64,000 nt of DNA from an uncultured Kushneria sp. (GTDB taxonomy: Bacteria > Pseudomonadota > Gammaproteobacteria > Pseudomonadales > Halomonadaceae), in NCBI RefSeq assembly GCF_947497025.1, contig NZ_CANMFC010000005.1, forward strand, positions 62,001-126,000, given 5' to 3'. Below the pieces are notes generated by a model, which was not told where the DNA came from, searched no databases, and saw only the letters and a program-made list of their open reading frames with translations. Below are positions 46,057 through 54,747 of the stretch, piece by piece (positions within the stretch are counted from its first letter, which is position 1; every line of letters starts with the position of its first letter). The position numbers and the translations under genes are program-made.

Positions 46057-48303
46057 ATGACCACCGAAACACAAAAGCCGCAGCGCGTTGACGGCACGTT
46101 GACCAGCATCGGTCAGAAAAAGCCGCGCATTGATGGCACGCTCAAGCTGACCGGCGGTGCCGACTATGCCGCCGACCGCAATCTGCCCAACCAGACCTGG
46201 GGCTATCCGGTCTCCAGCACCATCGCCAAGGGGCGACTGGTCGCGCTGGAGCTGGATGAGGCGCTGGCAATGCCAGGCGTGCTGGATATTTTCCACCACG
46301 ACAACTTCGATAAGCTCAGCCGCTCACCCAACGATTTCGCCGCGGCCAACAAGGTCGGTGAGTCGCGTCTGCCGTTTGAAGACAACGAGATCTACTATCA
46401 CGGCCAGTACATTGCGCTGGTCGTGGCCGACACCTTTGAGCATGCCCGCGCGGCGGCCAGAAAGGTCAGGGCGCAGTACGAGAAAAGCGATGATCAGCTC
46501 ACTGACATCCTCGCTCTCGACAGCGGTCAGGGTGATCTGCCGGGCGAGGACGTCCCGGGAGACGCCAGCAGCCGCGGGGATGCCGACTCGGCGTTTGAAT
46601 CAGCCAGTATTCAACTCGATCAGCGTTACTCGATCGCCCACGAAAACCACAGCGTCATGGAAATGCACGCCTCGGTGGCGCAGTGGGAAAACGACATGCT
46701 GACCGTGTACGAATCCTCCCAGGGCGTGGTCTTTCAGCGCAATGCGCTGGCAAAGATCTTCGGCATCCCGCAGGAGAAGGTCACGGTCATCTCGCACTTT
46801 ATCGGCTCGGGCTTTGGCAGCAAGCTCTTCATGTGGCCACACGCCGTCATGACGTCCGTGGCTGCCCGTCGCCTGGGTCGTCCGGTCAAGACGGTCGTGC
46901 CGCGCGAGCTTGAATATCTCAACACCGGCTATCGCCCGACCTCGCTGCAGCGTGTTCGTCTGGGCGCCGATGACAGCGGCAAGCTGCTGTCCATCCATCA
47001 CGACGGCTGCAACGAGACGTCGCCGGCCGGTCTGCACGATGACACCGTCAGCGGTGCCACCCCCAGCATGTATGACTGTGACAACGTGGCCGTGACCAAT
47101 CGGCTGGTGACGGTCAACAAGGGTGCGCCGACGTCCATGCGGGCACCGGGTGAAGCGTCAGGCGCCTTCGCACTGGAAACGGCGCTGGATGAGCTGGCCG
47201 TCAAGCTCGAGATGGATCCGCTTGAGCTTCGCAAGAAGAACTTCGCGGAGAAAGACCCGGCCGCCGATCTGCCCTGGTCGAGCAACCACCTCAAGGAGTG
47301 CTGGGACAACGCGGCCCAGCGCTTTGGCTGGAACAAGCGCAACCCGACGCCCGGGGCGATGAAGGACGGTGACGAAATCATCGGCTACGGCATGGCGACC
47401 CAGAGCTGGGAAGCGATGCGTCAGCACTGCAGCGCACGCTTTGGCTTTCGCGATGACGGCACACTGCTGGTCGCCTGCGGCACGCAGGATATCGGTACCG
47501 GCACCTATACGATCGTGGCGCAGACTGCTAGTGAGATGACCGGCGTGCCCATCGAGATGATCGATGTGCGCCTCGGGGATTCCTCGCTGCCGTCGGGCCC
47601 GCTTTCCGGGGGCTCGTTTGCCACGGCGACCGTGCTGCCGGCAGTCTCCGCGGCCATGAAGGAAGCACTTGCCGAGCTCAAAACGCTGGCCACGGCTGAA
47701 GGCGGCGTGTTTGAAAACGTCGATCAGGACAGTATCACCCTCCGTGACGGCCGGCTGGTCAGCGGTGACAACAGCATCGAGATTGCCGAGCTGCTGCGCC
47801 AGAACCGGATCGGATTGGTCGATGGCGAGGCGAGCACGAAGCCCGGCGACGAGCAGGATCAGTACAGCTTCCGCTCCTTTGGCGCCGTGTTCGTGGAGGT
47901 GCGTTGGGATCCGGGCATTTCGCGCCTGCGCGTGGCGCGCGTCTGTTCGACCATCGATATCGGCCGCGCCATCAACCCGCTCACGGCAACCAACCAGGTC
48001 GAAGGCAGCATCGTGATGGGCATGGGCATGGGGCTGTTCGAGCAGATCGAATACGACGCTCATGGCTATCCCTACAACAACAGTCTGGCGGACTACGTCG
48101 TGCCGGTAAATGCCGACATGCCGCAGATTGAAGTGGAGCTGCTCGACTATCCCGACTACCTGCGCAACGAGTTTGGTGCGCGCGGCGTGGGCGAGGTCGG
48201 CCTGACCGGCGTGGCGGCCGCCATTTCCAACGCGGTCTACAACGCCACCGGCAAGCGCATTCGCGATATGCCGATCTCGATCGAGAAACTGCTGGCCTCC
48301 TGA
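46057..48303 (+). CDS. Aldehyde oxidoreductase molybdenum subunit, PaoC-like (operon 1)
   Basis: 748 residues. Catalytic subunit that binds the molybdopterin cofactor (xanthine oxidase family). Features include the N-terminal hammerhead domain (RVDGTLKLTGGADYAADRN), the Mo-cofactor motifs FIGSGFGSKLFMWPH and TSMRAPGEASGAFALETALDEL, GTQDIGTGTYTIVAQTASEM, and the catalytic-Glu loop FGARGVGEVGLTGVAAA. Length agrees with E. coli PaoC (732). It lies 15 bp after the FAD subunit, and a strong terminator follows. No PaoD/XdhC maturation factor is in the window, so the chaperone must be encoded elsewhere. Confidence 0.92.
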   Translation: MTTETQKPQRVDGTLTSIGQKKPRIDGTLKLTGGADYAADRNLPNQTWGYPVSSTIAKGRLVALELDEALAMPGVLDIFHHDNFDKLSRSPNDFAAANKVGESRLPFEDNEIYYHGQYIALVVADTFEHARAAARKVRAQYEKSDDQLTDILALDSGQGDLPGEDVPGDASSRGDADSAFESASIQLDQRYSIAHENHSVMEMHASVAQWENDMLTVYESSQGVVFQRNALAKIFGIPQEKVTVISHFIGSGFGSKLFMWPHAVMTSVAARRLGRPVKTVVPRELEYLNTGYRPTSLQRVRLGADDSGKLLSIHHDGCNETSPAGLHDDTVSGATPSMYDCDNVAVTNRLVTVNKGAPTSMRAPGEASGAFALETALDELAVKLEMDPLELRKKNFAEKDPAADLPWSSNHLKECWDNAAQRFGWNKRNPTPGAMKDGDEIIGYGMATQSWEAMRQHCSARFGFRDDGTLLVACGTQDIGTGTYTIVAQTASEMTGVPIEMIDVRLGDSSLPSGPLSGGSFATATVLPAVSAAMKEALAELKTLATAEGGVFENVDQDSITLRDGRLVSGDNSIEIAELLRQNRIGLVDGEASTKPGDEQDQYSFRSFGAVFVEVRWDPGISRLRVARVCSTIDIGRAINPLTATNQVEGSIVMGMGMGLFEQIEYDAHGYPYNNSLADYVVPVNADMPQIEVELLDYPDYLRNEFGARGVGEVGLTGVAAAISNAVYNATGKRIRDMPISIEKLLAS

Positions 48304-48623
48304 GTCCTACGCGGTAACTCGTGACCAACGGGCCGGCTCCTGCAGAGGAGCCGGCCCTTTTATCAAATGCCATCTTCCCGGGATGAGTCGGCCTGAACAG
48401 GGTCTGAAAGCCCCTCGCCTGTCGCTGGCAATCTTGCTGCTGCCGGTCCAGGCTTGAATCGTTCGCCAGCAAACGAGTTGCCCGGCCACTACTGATGTTC
48501 CACACCATTTCAGAGCGCCCGAAGGCGCCATTACTGGCAGCCGACACTGCCAGAACTCATATCGACCGTGACGAGACAGGGTGCGATACAACACCAATGC
48601 CCTGATGCAATGAGGAGTGACAC
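48304..48623. other. Gap between the two pao operons
   Basis: 320 bp holding the terminator of operon 1 (48330-48361) and the leader of operon 2, with AGGAG six bases before its ATG. I see no convincing promoter consensus or gene. Confidence 0.5.
48330..48361 (+). terminator. Rho-independent terminator of pao operon 1
   Basis: GGGCCGGCTCCT-gcag-AGGAGCCGGCCC followed by TTTT, 27 bp after the stop. A perfect 12-bp stem, so operon 2 needs its own promoter. Confidence 0.92.
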
Positions 48624-49301
48624 ATGAGTGATCACCACAACAATGAAGGATTGGGCGTCGAGACCTTTGATGCCCGTTCTCCCTCCAGGCGACGTTTTCT
48701 CAAGACCATGGGCGCCTCCAGTCTGGCGGCCGCTACGGCGCCGGCCTGGGCGCAGATTGCCCAGGCCGGGCAGCAGCAGAAGGAGCCCGTCGAGCCGCGC
48801 GATGATGGCGCCCCTGCCGAGGGCGAGCAGCAGATCCAGCTCACTGTCAACGGCGTGGCACATACCCTGAACGTTAAACCCAACGCCGTACTGCTCGATG
48901 TGCTGCGCGACCGTTTGATGCTGACCGGGACCAAAAAGGGCTGTGATCAGGGCCAGTGCGGCGCCTGTACGCTGCTGGTCAATGACACGGCGATCAACTC
49001 GTGCCTGTCGCTGGCGGTTTCTCACGATGGGGATGAAATCACCACCATCGAGGGGCTCTCACAGGGCGATGAGCTGCATCCGGTACAGGTCGCCTTCTGG
49101 GCCCACGATGCCTATCAATGCGGCTACTGCACCTCGGGGCAGATCATGAGCGCCGTCGCCATTCTCAACGATGACAACATCGGCAGTGATGATGCCTCGG
49201 TGCGTGAGGCAATGAGCGGCAATATCTGTCGCTGTGGCGCCTACAAGAACATTCTGGCCGCCGTGCAGGACGCCCGCGGCAAGATGGAAGGAGCGAGCTG
49301 A
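48624..49301 (+). CDS. Aldehyde oxidoreductase [2Fe-2S] subunit with Tat signal, PaoA-like (operon 2)
   Basis: 225 residues. Carries a twin-arginine signal (SRRRFLKTMGASSLAAATAPAWA, about residues 21-43), so the assembled complex should be exported folded to the periplasm, as E. coli PaoABC is. The mature part has both cluster motifs, KKGCDQGQCGACTLLV and YQCGYCTSGQIM...CRCGAY. Strong resemblance to the operon-1 protein after the signal region (VLLDVLR, GTKKGCD-GQCGACT, SGNICRCGAYKNIL). The stop overlaps the next ATG by one base. Confidence 0.93.
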   Translation: MSDHHNNEGLGVETFDARSPSRRRFLKTMGASSLAAATAPAWAQIAQAGQQQKEPVEPRDDGAPAEGEQQIQLTVNGVAHTLNVKPNAVLLDVLRDRLMLTGTKKGCDQGQCGACTLLVNDTAINSCLSLAVSHDGDEITTIEGLSQGDELHPVQVAFWAHDAYQCGYCTSGQIMSAVAILNDDNIGSDDASVREAMSGNICRCGAYKNILAAVQDARGKMEGAS

Positions 49302-50305
49302 TGCGCGAATTCGACTATGCGCGGGCCGACAGTCCCCGTCAGGCGGTATCGACCCATGGCCGCAGCGAGCAGGCCGCCTATCTGGCCGGTGGCACCACGC
49401 TGCTGGACCTGGTCAAGATCGACATCATGCGCCCGGATCAGGTGGTTGACATCAACCGGCTCGATCTCAACCAGATCGAAACGCTCAATGATGGTCGTAC
49501 CCGCATCGGCGCGCTGGTAACCAATACGGCGCTTGCCCGCGATGACCGGATCAAAAATGAGTACGCCGTGCTCAGCGAGGCACTCTTGTCAGGTGCCACC
49601 ACGCAGCTGCGCAACAAGGCCACCACCGCCGGCAACGTCATGCAGCGTGTGCGCTGTCCGTACTTCCGGGATGGTGTCTCGAGCTGCAACAAGCGCGAGC
49701 CGGGCTCGGGCTGTGCCGCCATCAAAGGTCACAATCGCAGCGTGCACGCCGTACTCGGCACCAGCGAGCAATGCATTGCTACCCACCCGTCTGACATGTG
49801 CGTGGCCATGGCCGCCATCGGCGCGACGGTCACGGTCGAAGGCCCGGACGGCCAGCGCGATATCGGCTTTCTCGACTTTCACCTGCTGCCGGGTGATACC
49901 CCCGAGCGCGAGCACGCCCTCAAGCCGGGCGAGCTGATCACCCACGTGACGCTGGACGCGCCGCTTGAAAACAGCCGCTCGGGCTATCTCAAGCTGCGCG
50001 ACCGCGCCTCCTATCAGTTTGCACTGGCCTCGAGTGCCGTGATCGTCACGCTGGAGGGCGACACCATCACGAACGCTCGCGTGGCGCTGGGCGGGGTGGG
50101 GACCAAACCCTGGCGGGCCCTTGAGGCCGAGAAGGCGCTCAAGGGCCAGAAGATCGGTGAGGCGAGCTTTACGCATGCCGCCGGGATCGCGTTCAAGGGC
50201 GCCACACCCTACGCCCACAACGCCTTCAAGATTCCGCTGGGTCAGCAGGCCATCGTGCGCAATCTCACCACCCTGACGGCGCAGGAAGACAGGAGAACGT
50301 CATGA
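49301..50305 (+). CDS. Aldehyde oxidoreductase FAD-binding subunit, PaoB-like (operon 2)
   Basis: 334 residues. FAD subunit with YLAGGTTLLDLVKIDIMRPDQ and TAGNVMQRVRCPYFRDG. The extra cluster insert is conserved (RCPYFRDGVSSCNKREPG, SGCAAIKG, EQCIATHPSDMC), again indicating a [4Fe-4S] centre. Clearly paralogous to the operon-1 subunit over the full length. Overlaps the preceding gene by one base and the following gene by four, so the three subunits are probably made in step. Confidence 0.92.
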   Translation: MREFDYARADSPRQAVSTHGRSEQAAYLAGGTTLLDLVKIDIMRPDQVVDINRLDLNQIETLNDGRTRIGALVTNTALARDDRIKNEYAVLSEALLSGATTQLRNKATTAGNVMQRVRCPYFRDGVSSCNKREPGSGCAAIKGHNRSVHAVLGTSEQCIATHPSDMCVAMAAIGATVTVEGPDGQRDIGFLDFHLLPGDTPEREHALKPGELITHVTLDAPLENSRSGYLKLRDRASYQFALASSAVIVTLEGDTITNARVALGGVGTKPWRALEAEKALKGQKIGEASFTHAAGIAFKGATPYAHNAFKIPLGQQAIVRNLTTLTAQEDRRTS

Positions 50306-52527
50306 GTGACAGCATCATTGGCGCAGGTCCGAAACGCATAGACGGCCAGCGCAAGGTCACCGGCGCGGCCCCCTACGCCGCCGATCATCATCCCGACAAC
50401 ATGGCCTATGGCTATGGGGTCTTCAGCACCATTGCTCGCGGCACCGTGACCGGGCTGGATCTGGACGCTGCCCGCCAGTCTCCGGGCGTGATTGATATCT
50501 TTCATCACGATCACTTCCCCGAGCTTCACCGTTCGCCGTCCTCGATGGCCCAGGGCAACAAGGTCGAGGAGACCCGCCTGCCGTTCGAGGACAATCAGGT
50601 CCACTATGAGGGCCAGTTCGTGGCGCTGGTAGTGGCCGATACGTTTGAAAACGCCCGTGCCGCCGCGCGCAAGGTGGGTGTAAGTTATCAGCGTGATGAC
50701 AACGCGATTGCCAATCTTGATCAGGGCGTGAAGGCCCACGGCACGCAAAAGGGACAGGGCAACCACGAGCGTGGTGACGCGGCCGGGAATTTCGACGGCG
50801 CTGCCCACAGCATCGATGTGACCTACACCACCCCGGTGGAAAACCACAACCCGATGGAGATGCACGCCTCCGTGGCGAGCTGGGAAGGCGATCGTCTGAC
50901 CATCTTCGAATCCTCCCAGGGGGTGGTGCAGCAGCGCGGGGCGCTGTCAAAAATCTTTGGCATCCCTCAGGAGCATATCCGGGTGGAATCACCGTTTATC
51001 GGCTCGGGCTTTGGCTCAAAGCTCTGGATGTGGCCGCATGCGGTGGCGGTTTCCGCTGCCGCGCGCGAGATCGGCCGTCCGGTGCAGCTGGTGGTGCCCC
51101 GTCAGCAGATGTTTACCACCACCGGCCATCGCCCCGAGACGCGCCAGCGCATGCGTCTGGCCACCGATGAGCGCGGTCGGCTGGTGTCGCTGCGTCACGA
51201 GTCGATCAACACGACGTCGTTTACCGACCAGTATGTCGAGACCTGCGGCAGCGTCACCAAGAGCCTCTATTCGTGCCCCAATCTTTTGGTCAGTCACGAG
51301 ACCACCCGGGTCAACCGCGGCACGCCCACCTCGATGCGGGCGCCGGGCGCCGCGCCCGGGCTGTTTGCGCTGGAGTCGGCCATCGACGAGATGGCGCTGG
51401 CCGCCGGCGTTGATCCGCTCGAGTTTCGCATGAACAACTACGCCACCCGCGACGAGAGTCAGGATCTCGACTTCTCCAGCAACCATATCCGTGAGGCCAC
51501 CGAAAAGGCGGCCGAGAAGTTCGGCTGGCAGGATCGCAATCCGGAAGTCGGCTCAATGCGCGACGGTCACGAGATCATCGGCTACGGCATGGCCGCCTGT
51601 AACTGGGAGGCGATCAAGCGCGAGTGCGAGGCGCGGGTCTCCCTGCGCGCCGATGGTACGGCCTATGTCACCTGCGCCACCCAGGACATCGGTACCGGCA
51701 CCTACACCATCATTGCCCAGACGGTCAGCGAGCTGACCGGCCTGCCGCTGGAAAAGATCACCGTGCGCCTGGGGGATACCAGCTATCCGAAAGGGCCGAT
51801 TTCGGGCGGTTCCTGGACCACGGCGACCACACTGCCGGCCATCGCCGCCGCCACTCGCGAGGCGATCAAGGAGCTCAAGGGCTACGCCACCGGTGAGAAG
51901 GGCGACTTTGCCGGTGTCGACAGCGATAGCGACAGCCTCACGTTCGAAAATGGACAGCTGACGCATGATGGGCAGAGCGTGGACTACGTTGACGTGCTCA
52001 AGGGCCAGAAACTGGCCAGCGCCGACGGCCACGCGCATACCCAAGGTGCCGATGACAAGTACTCCTATCGCTCCTTCGGGGCGCATTTCGTGGAAGTACG
52101 CTGGGACCCGGGCATCTCGAATCTGCGCGTTTCCAGAGTCGTCAGCGCCATTGATGTAGGTCGTGTCATCAACTCGATGACCGCGCGCAACCAGGTGGAA
52201 GGGGCGATTGTCATGGGGCTGGGCATGGCCCATTTCGAGGCGACCGAGTATGACGCGCGCAATGGCCGGCCGGTGAACAACAACTACGCCGAGTACGTGG
52301 TGCCGGTGCATGCCGACCAGCCGCCGGAGGTCGATGTGATTTTGCTCGACTATCCTGATCTGGCGTTCAACGAGTTTGGCGCCCGTGGGATCGGCGAGAT
52401 CGGGATTACCGGCATGGCCGCGGCGGTGGCCAACGCGGTGTATCACGCCACCGGCAAGCGCATCCGGGATCTGCCGATCTTCAAGGAGAAGCTGATGGAA
52501 AACGTCCCCGAAGTGCAGTCGGCGTAA
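50302..52527 (+). CDS. Aldehyde oxidoreductase molybdenum subunit, PaoC-like (operon 2)
   Basis: 741 residues. Xanthine-oxidase-family catalytic subunit. Cofactor motifs are FIGSGFGSKLWMWPHAVAV, PTSMRAPGAAPGLFALESAIDEM and ATQDIGTGTYTIIAQTVSEL, and the Glu loop FGARGIGEIGITGMAAAVA is intact. It differs from the operon-1 subunit mainly in the substrate-channel regions (for example TSFTDQYVETCGSVTKSLYS here), so the two enzymes probably have different aldehyde preferences. It has no signal peptide of its own and would be exported with the Tat-tagged small subunit. A terminator follows 21 bp after the stop. Confidence 0.93.
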   Translation: MSDSIIGAGPKRIDGQRKVTGAAPYAADHHPDNMAYGYGVFSTIARGTVTGLDLDAARQSPGVIDIFHHDHFPELHRSPSSMAQGNKVEETRLPFEDNQVHYEGQFVALVVADTFENARAAARKVGVSYQRDDNAIANLDQGVKAHGTQKGQGNHERGDAAGNFDGAAHSIDVTYTTPVENHNPMEMHASVASWEGDRLTIFESSQGVVQQRGALSKIFGIPQEHIRVESPFIGSGFGSKLWMWPHAVAVSAAAREIGRPVQLVVPRQQMFTTTGHRPETRQRMRLATDERGRLVSLRHESINTTSFTDQYVETCGSVTKSLYSCPNLLVSHETTRVNRGTPTSMRAPGAAPGLFALESAIDEMALAAGVDPLEFRMNNYATRDESQDLDFSSNHIREATEKAAEKFGWQDRNPEVGSMRDGHEIIGYGMAACNWEAIKRECEARVSLRADGTAYVTCATQDIGTGTYTIIAQTVSELTGLPLEKITVRLGDTSYPKGPISGGSWTTATTLPAIAAATREAIKELKGYATGEKGDFAGVDSDSDSLTFENGQLTHDGQSVDYVDVLKGQKLASADGHAHTQGADDKYSYRSFGAHFVEVRWDPGISNLRVSRVVSAIDVGRVINSMTARNQVEGAIVMGLGMAHFEATEYDARNGRPVNNNYAEYVVPVHADQPPEVDVILLDYPDLAFNEFGARGIGEIGITGMAAAVANAVYHATGKRIRDLPIFKEKLMENVPEVQSA

Positions 52528-52548
52528 GCCCCTGTTCGGACGATCTTC

Positions 52549-52582
52549 ACGCCGGCGTCCTGTAGAAAGGCGCCGGCGTTTT
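52549..52582 (+). terminator. Rho-independent terminator of pao operon 2
   Basis: ACGCCGGCG (52549-52557) and CGCCGGCGT (52571-52579) with a 13-base loop and TTTT. Confidence 0.85.
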
Positions 52583-52629
52583 ACATGTCATGACCCTGGT
52601 CCACCGGGTCACCTGCACGGAAGCCTGTC

Positions 52630-53526
52630 ATGCCGATCAATCATCTGCGTCACCATGAGCGTTTTGACTACCGCCCGATCACCGACCGGGACGATTTTCG
52701 CTGGCCGGGCGATACCCGTCTGGCGGTCTACGTGGGCGTCAATCTGGAACACTTTGCCTTCGGCGAAGGGCGCGGCCCCGGCATTGCACCGCCCGCGCCC
52801 GAGGGCGAGCCGGACGTGCTCAACTACGCCTGGCGGGAGTACGGCAACCGCGTGGGCGCCTGGCGCTTTCTGGAAATGCTGGAGGCGCTCTCCCTGCCGG
52901 CCGGTGTGATCGCCAACACCTCGATTCTCGATCACTGCCCGGAGCTGCTGGAGGCCTTCGTCGCCCGCGGCCACGAGCTGATCGGCCACGGCCATACCAA
53001 CGCCGAGCGCCAGGGGCAGATGTCTTCAAGTGATGAGGCCGCGCTGATCGCGCGCAGTCGCGAGCGTCTGGCGGCCCACTTCGGCACGCCTCCCGAGGGC
53101 TGGCTCTCGCCGTGGATTTCGGAAAGCGATCGCACCCCGGATCTTTTGCAGGAGGCGGGATTTTCCTACACGCTCAACTGGGCGCACGACGACCGACCCG
53201 TTGCCATGCGCACCCGTCACGGCCAGCTGTTGTCGATTCCCTATCCGCAGGAGTTGAACGACATTCCGACCATCTCGACCCACCGGGTCAGCATGAACGA
53301 GTTTGCCACCATGATGCGCGATCAGTTCCTCGAGCTGCTCGAGCAGTCCCGTCATCAGCCGCTGGTCATGGGCATTGCCCTGCATCCGTGGCTGACCGGC
53401 CAGCCCTTCCGGCTGCGCCTGTTGCGCAAGGTGCTCAGCGACCTGGCCGGGTATCGCGAGGCTGAAGGCGTCTGGTGGACCACACCGGGCGCGATCGCCC
53501 GTCATGCGGCCCGACAGATCGTTTAA
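52630..53526 (+). CDS. Polysaccharide deacetylase (NodB) family protein
   Basis: 298 residues. NodB-homology TIM-barrel hydrolase of the subgroup that includes PuuE-type allantoinases and related amidases. The opening FDYRPITDRDDFRWPGDTRLAVYVGVNLEHF is the subgroup signature. It lacks a signal peptide, so it is cytoplasmic and probably acts on a small amide rather than a cell-wall glycan. Metal and active-site candidates are HGHTNAE and ALHPWLTG, with WLSPWISESDRTPDLLQEAG between. It follows the second pao operon after a terminator and precedes an SDR by 16 bp. Allantoinase activity is possible but not shown. Confidence 0.8.
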   Translation: MPINHLRHHERFDYRPITDRDDFRWPGDTRLAVYVGVNLEHFAFGEGRGPGIAPPAPEGEPDVLNYAWREYGNRVGAWRFLEMLEALSLPAGVIANTSILDHCPELLEAFVARGHELIGHGHTNAERQGQMSSSDEAALIARSRERLAAHFGTPPEGWLSPWISESDRTPDLLQEAGFSYTLNWAHDDRPVAMRTRHGQLLSIPYPQELNDIPTISTHRVSMNEFATMMRDQFLELLEQSRHQPLVMGIALHPWLTGQPFRLRLLRKVLSDLAGYREAEGVWWTTPGAIARHAARQIV

Positions 53527-53542
53527 CCGAGGGGAGAGCACC

Positions 53543-54259
53543 ATGAACCATGACCCGCAGATAACGCCTCGTGTGGCGATGATCTCGGGGGCCAGCCGCG
53601 GCATTGGTGCCGCGATCGCCCGGCGTCTGAGAGCAGAGGGCTGGCAGCTGAGTCTGGGCGTGCGTCGCCCGGAGGAGATCGACCCGGCACTGATCGGGGA
53701 GCACGTGCTGGTGCATCCCTATGACGCCACCACCAATGCCTTTGATCAGGCCTGGGTCGAGGCCACGGTGGCGCGCTTCGGCCGCCTGGATGCCCTGATC
53801 AACAACGCCGGCATCATGATTCCCAGGACGGTGATCGAAGCCGAAGATGCCGACATCGACGAGATTTTCGACATCAACGTCAAGGCGCCGCTGCGACTGG
53901 CGCGTGCGGCCTGGCCGCATCTGAAAAAAACCGGTGCCGGACGCGTGGTCTCGGTGGTGTCCCTGTCCGGACACCGGGTCAAAAGCCCCGGCTCCGGGCT
54001 TTACGCCATGAGCAAGTTTGCAGCACTCGCGCTGTCTCACGCGCTTCGAAAGGAGGGCTGGGAAGACGGCGTACGGGCTACCGCGCTGTGTCCCGGACTG
54101 GTCGCCACCGACATGGGCGAGTCGGTCGGCAACATGGCCCCCGAGCAGATGACCCAGCCCGAGGATCTGGCCCGGCTGGTGTCGATGGCATTGAACCTGC
54201 CCAATACGGCAAGCCTTGCCGAACTCAACGTTAACGCCTCGCTGGATGACTATTACTGA
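53543..54259 (+). CDS. Short-chain dehydrogenase/reductase
   Basis: 238 residues. Classical SDR: cofactor motif SGASRGIGAAIARRL, the NNAG strand (LDALINNAGIMIPRTVIE) and active site VVSLSGHRVKSPGSGLYAMSKFA, with the Ser and Tyr-x3-Lys. The absence of a basic residue pattern after strand 2 beyond GVRRPEE leaves NAD versus NADP open. The start at 53543 has GGGGAGA five bases upstream; an in-frame ATG at 53504 lies inside the deacetylase gene. Likely co-transcribed with the deacetylase-family gene; the pathway is unknown. Confidence 0.85.
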   Translation: MNHDPQITPRVAMISGASRGIGAAIARRLRAEGWQLSLGVRRPEEIDPALIGEHVLVHPYDATTNAFDQAWVEATVARFGRLDALINNAGIMIPRTVIEAEDADIDEIFDINVKAPLRLARAAWPHLKKTGAGRVVSVVSLSGHRVKSPGSGLYAMSKFAALALSHALRKEGWEDGVRATALCPGLVATDMGESVGNMAPEQMTQPEDLARLVSMALNLPNTASLAELNVNASLDDYY

Positions 54260-54381
54260 GGCGCCCGGCTGGGACATCCGGCCGCGGTGTCTTTTCAGCC
54301 TGTGTCATCGCGGCGATCATGACACGGCGTGGCCGCTCGCTGGCCTCGCCTTATCGAGACGATCCACCCGTGGAGAACAAC

Positions 54382-54747
54382 ATGAACGCCCTGAAACGCT
54401 GGATGGCCCCGCTTTTTTTGATCGCTCTGAGCGTCAGCGGTCAGGCACTGGCCCACGCCCATCTGAAAGAGGCCACGCCCGGTGACAAGGCGAGCGTCTC
54501 TGCGCCGCACGAGATCAGCCTGACCTTCAGTGAGGCCCTTGAGCTGCCCTTCAGCGGTGTCGATGTTGTCAGCACGCAGGGCGATTCGGTCACCCTGGAG
54601 GAGGCCCGACTACAGGATGGCGGCAAGACCCTGGTAACGCCGATCGGTGACGCCCTGAAAAGCGGCAGCTACGACGTGCACTGGCATGTGCTCTCGGTCG
54701 ACGGTCACAGGACGCAGGGGCAGTACCGCTTCGACGTCGCGCCGTGA
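54382..54747 (+). CDS. copC: Periplasmic copper-binding protein CopC
   Basis: 121 residues. A signal peptide (MNALKRWMAPLFLIALSVSGQALA) is followed by a mature protein starting HAHLKEATPGDKASVSAPHEISLTFSE, which matches the CopC/YobA fold. The N-terminal His of the mature chain and the C-terminal DVHWHVLSVDGHRTQGQYRF provide the Cu(II) ligands. The Met-rich Cu(I) site of Pseudomonas plasmid CopC is absent, as in many chromosomal CopC proteins. The ATG at 54382 has GGAG six bases upstream. Overlaps copD, with which it hands copper to the inner membrane. Confidence 0.92.
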   Translation: MNALKRWMAPLFLIALSVSGQALAHAHLKEATPGDKASVSAPHEISLTFSEALELPFSGVDVVSTQGDSVTLEEARLQDGGKTLVTPIGDALKSGSYDVHWHVLSVDGHRTQGQYRFDVAP

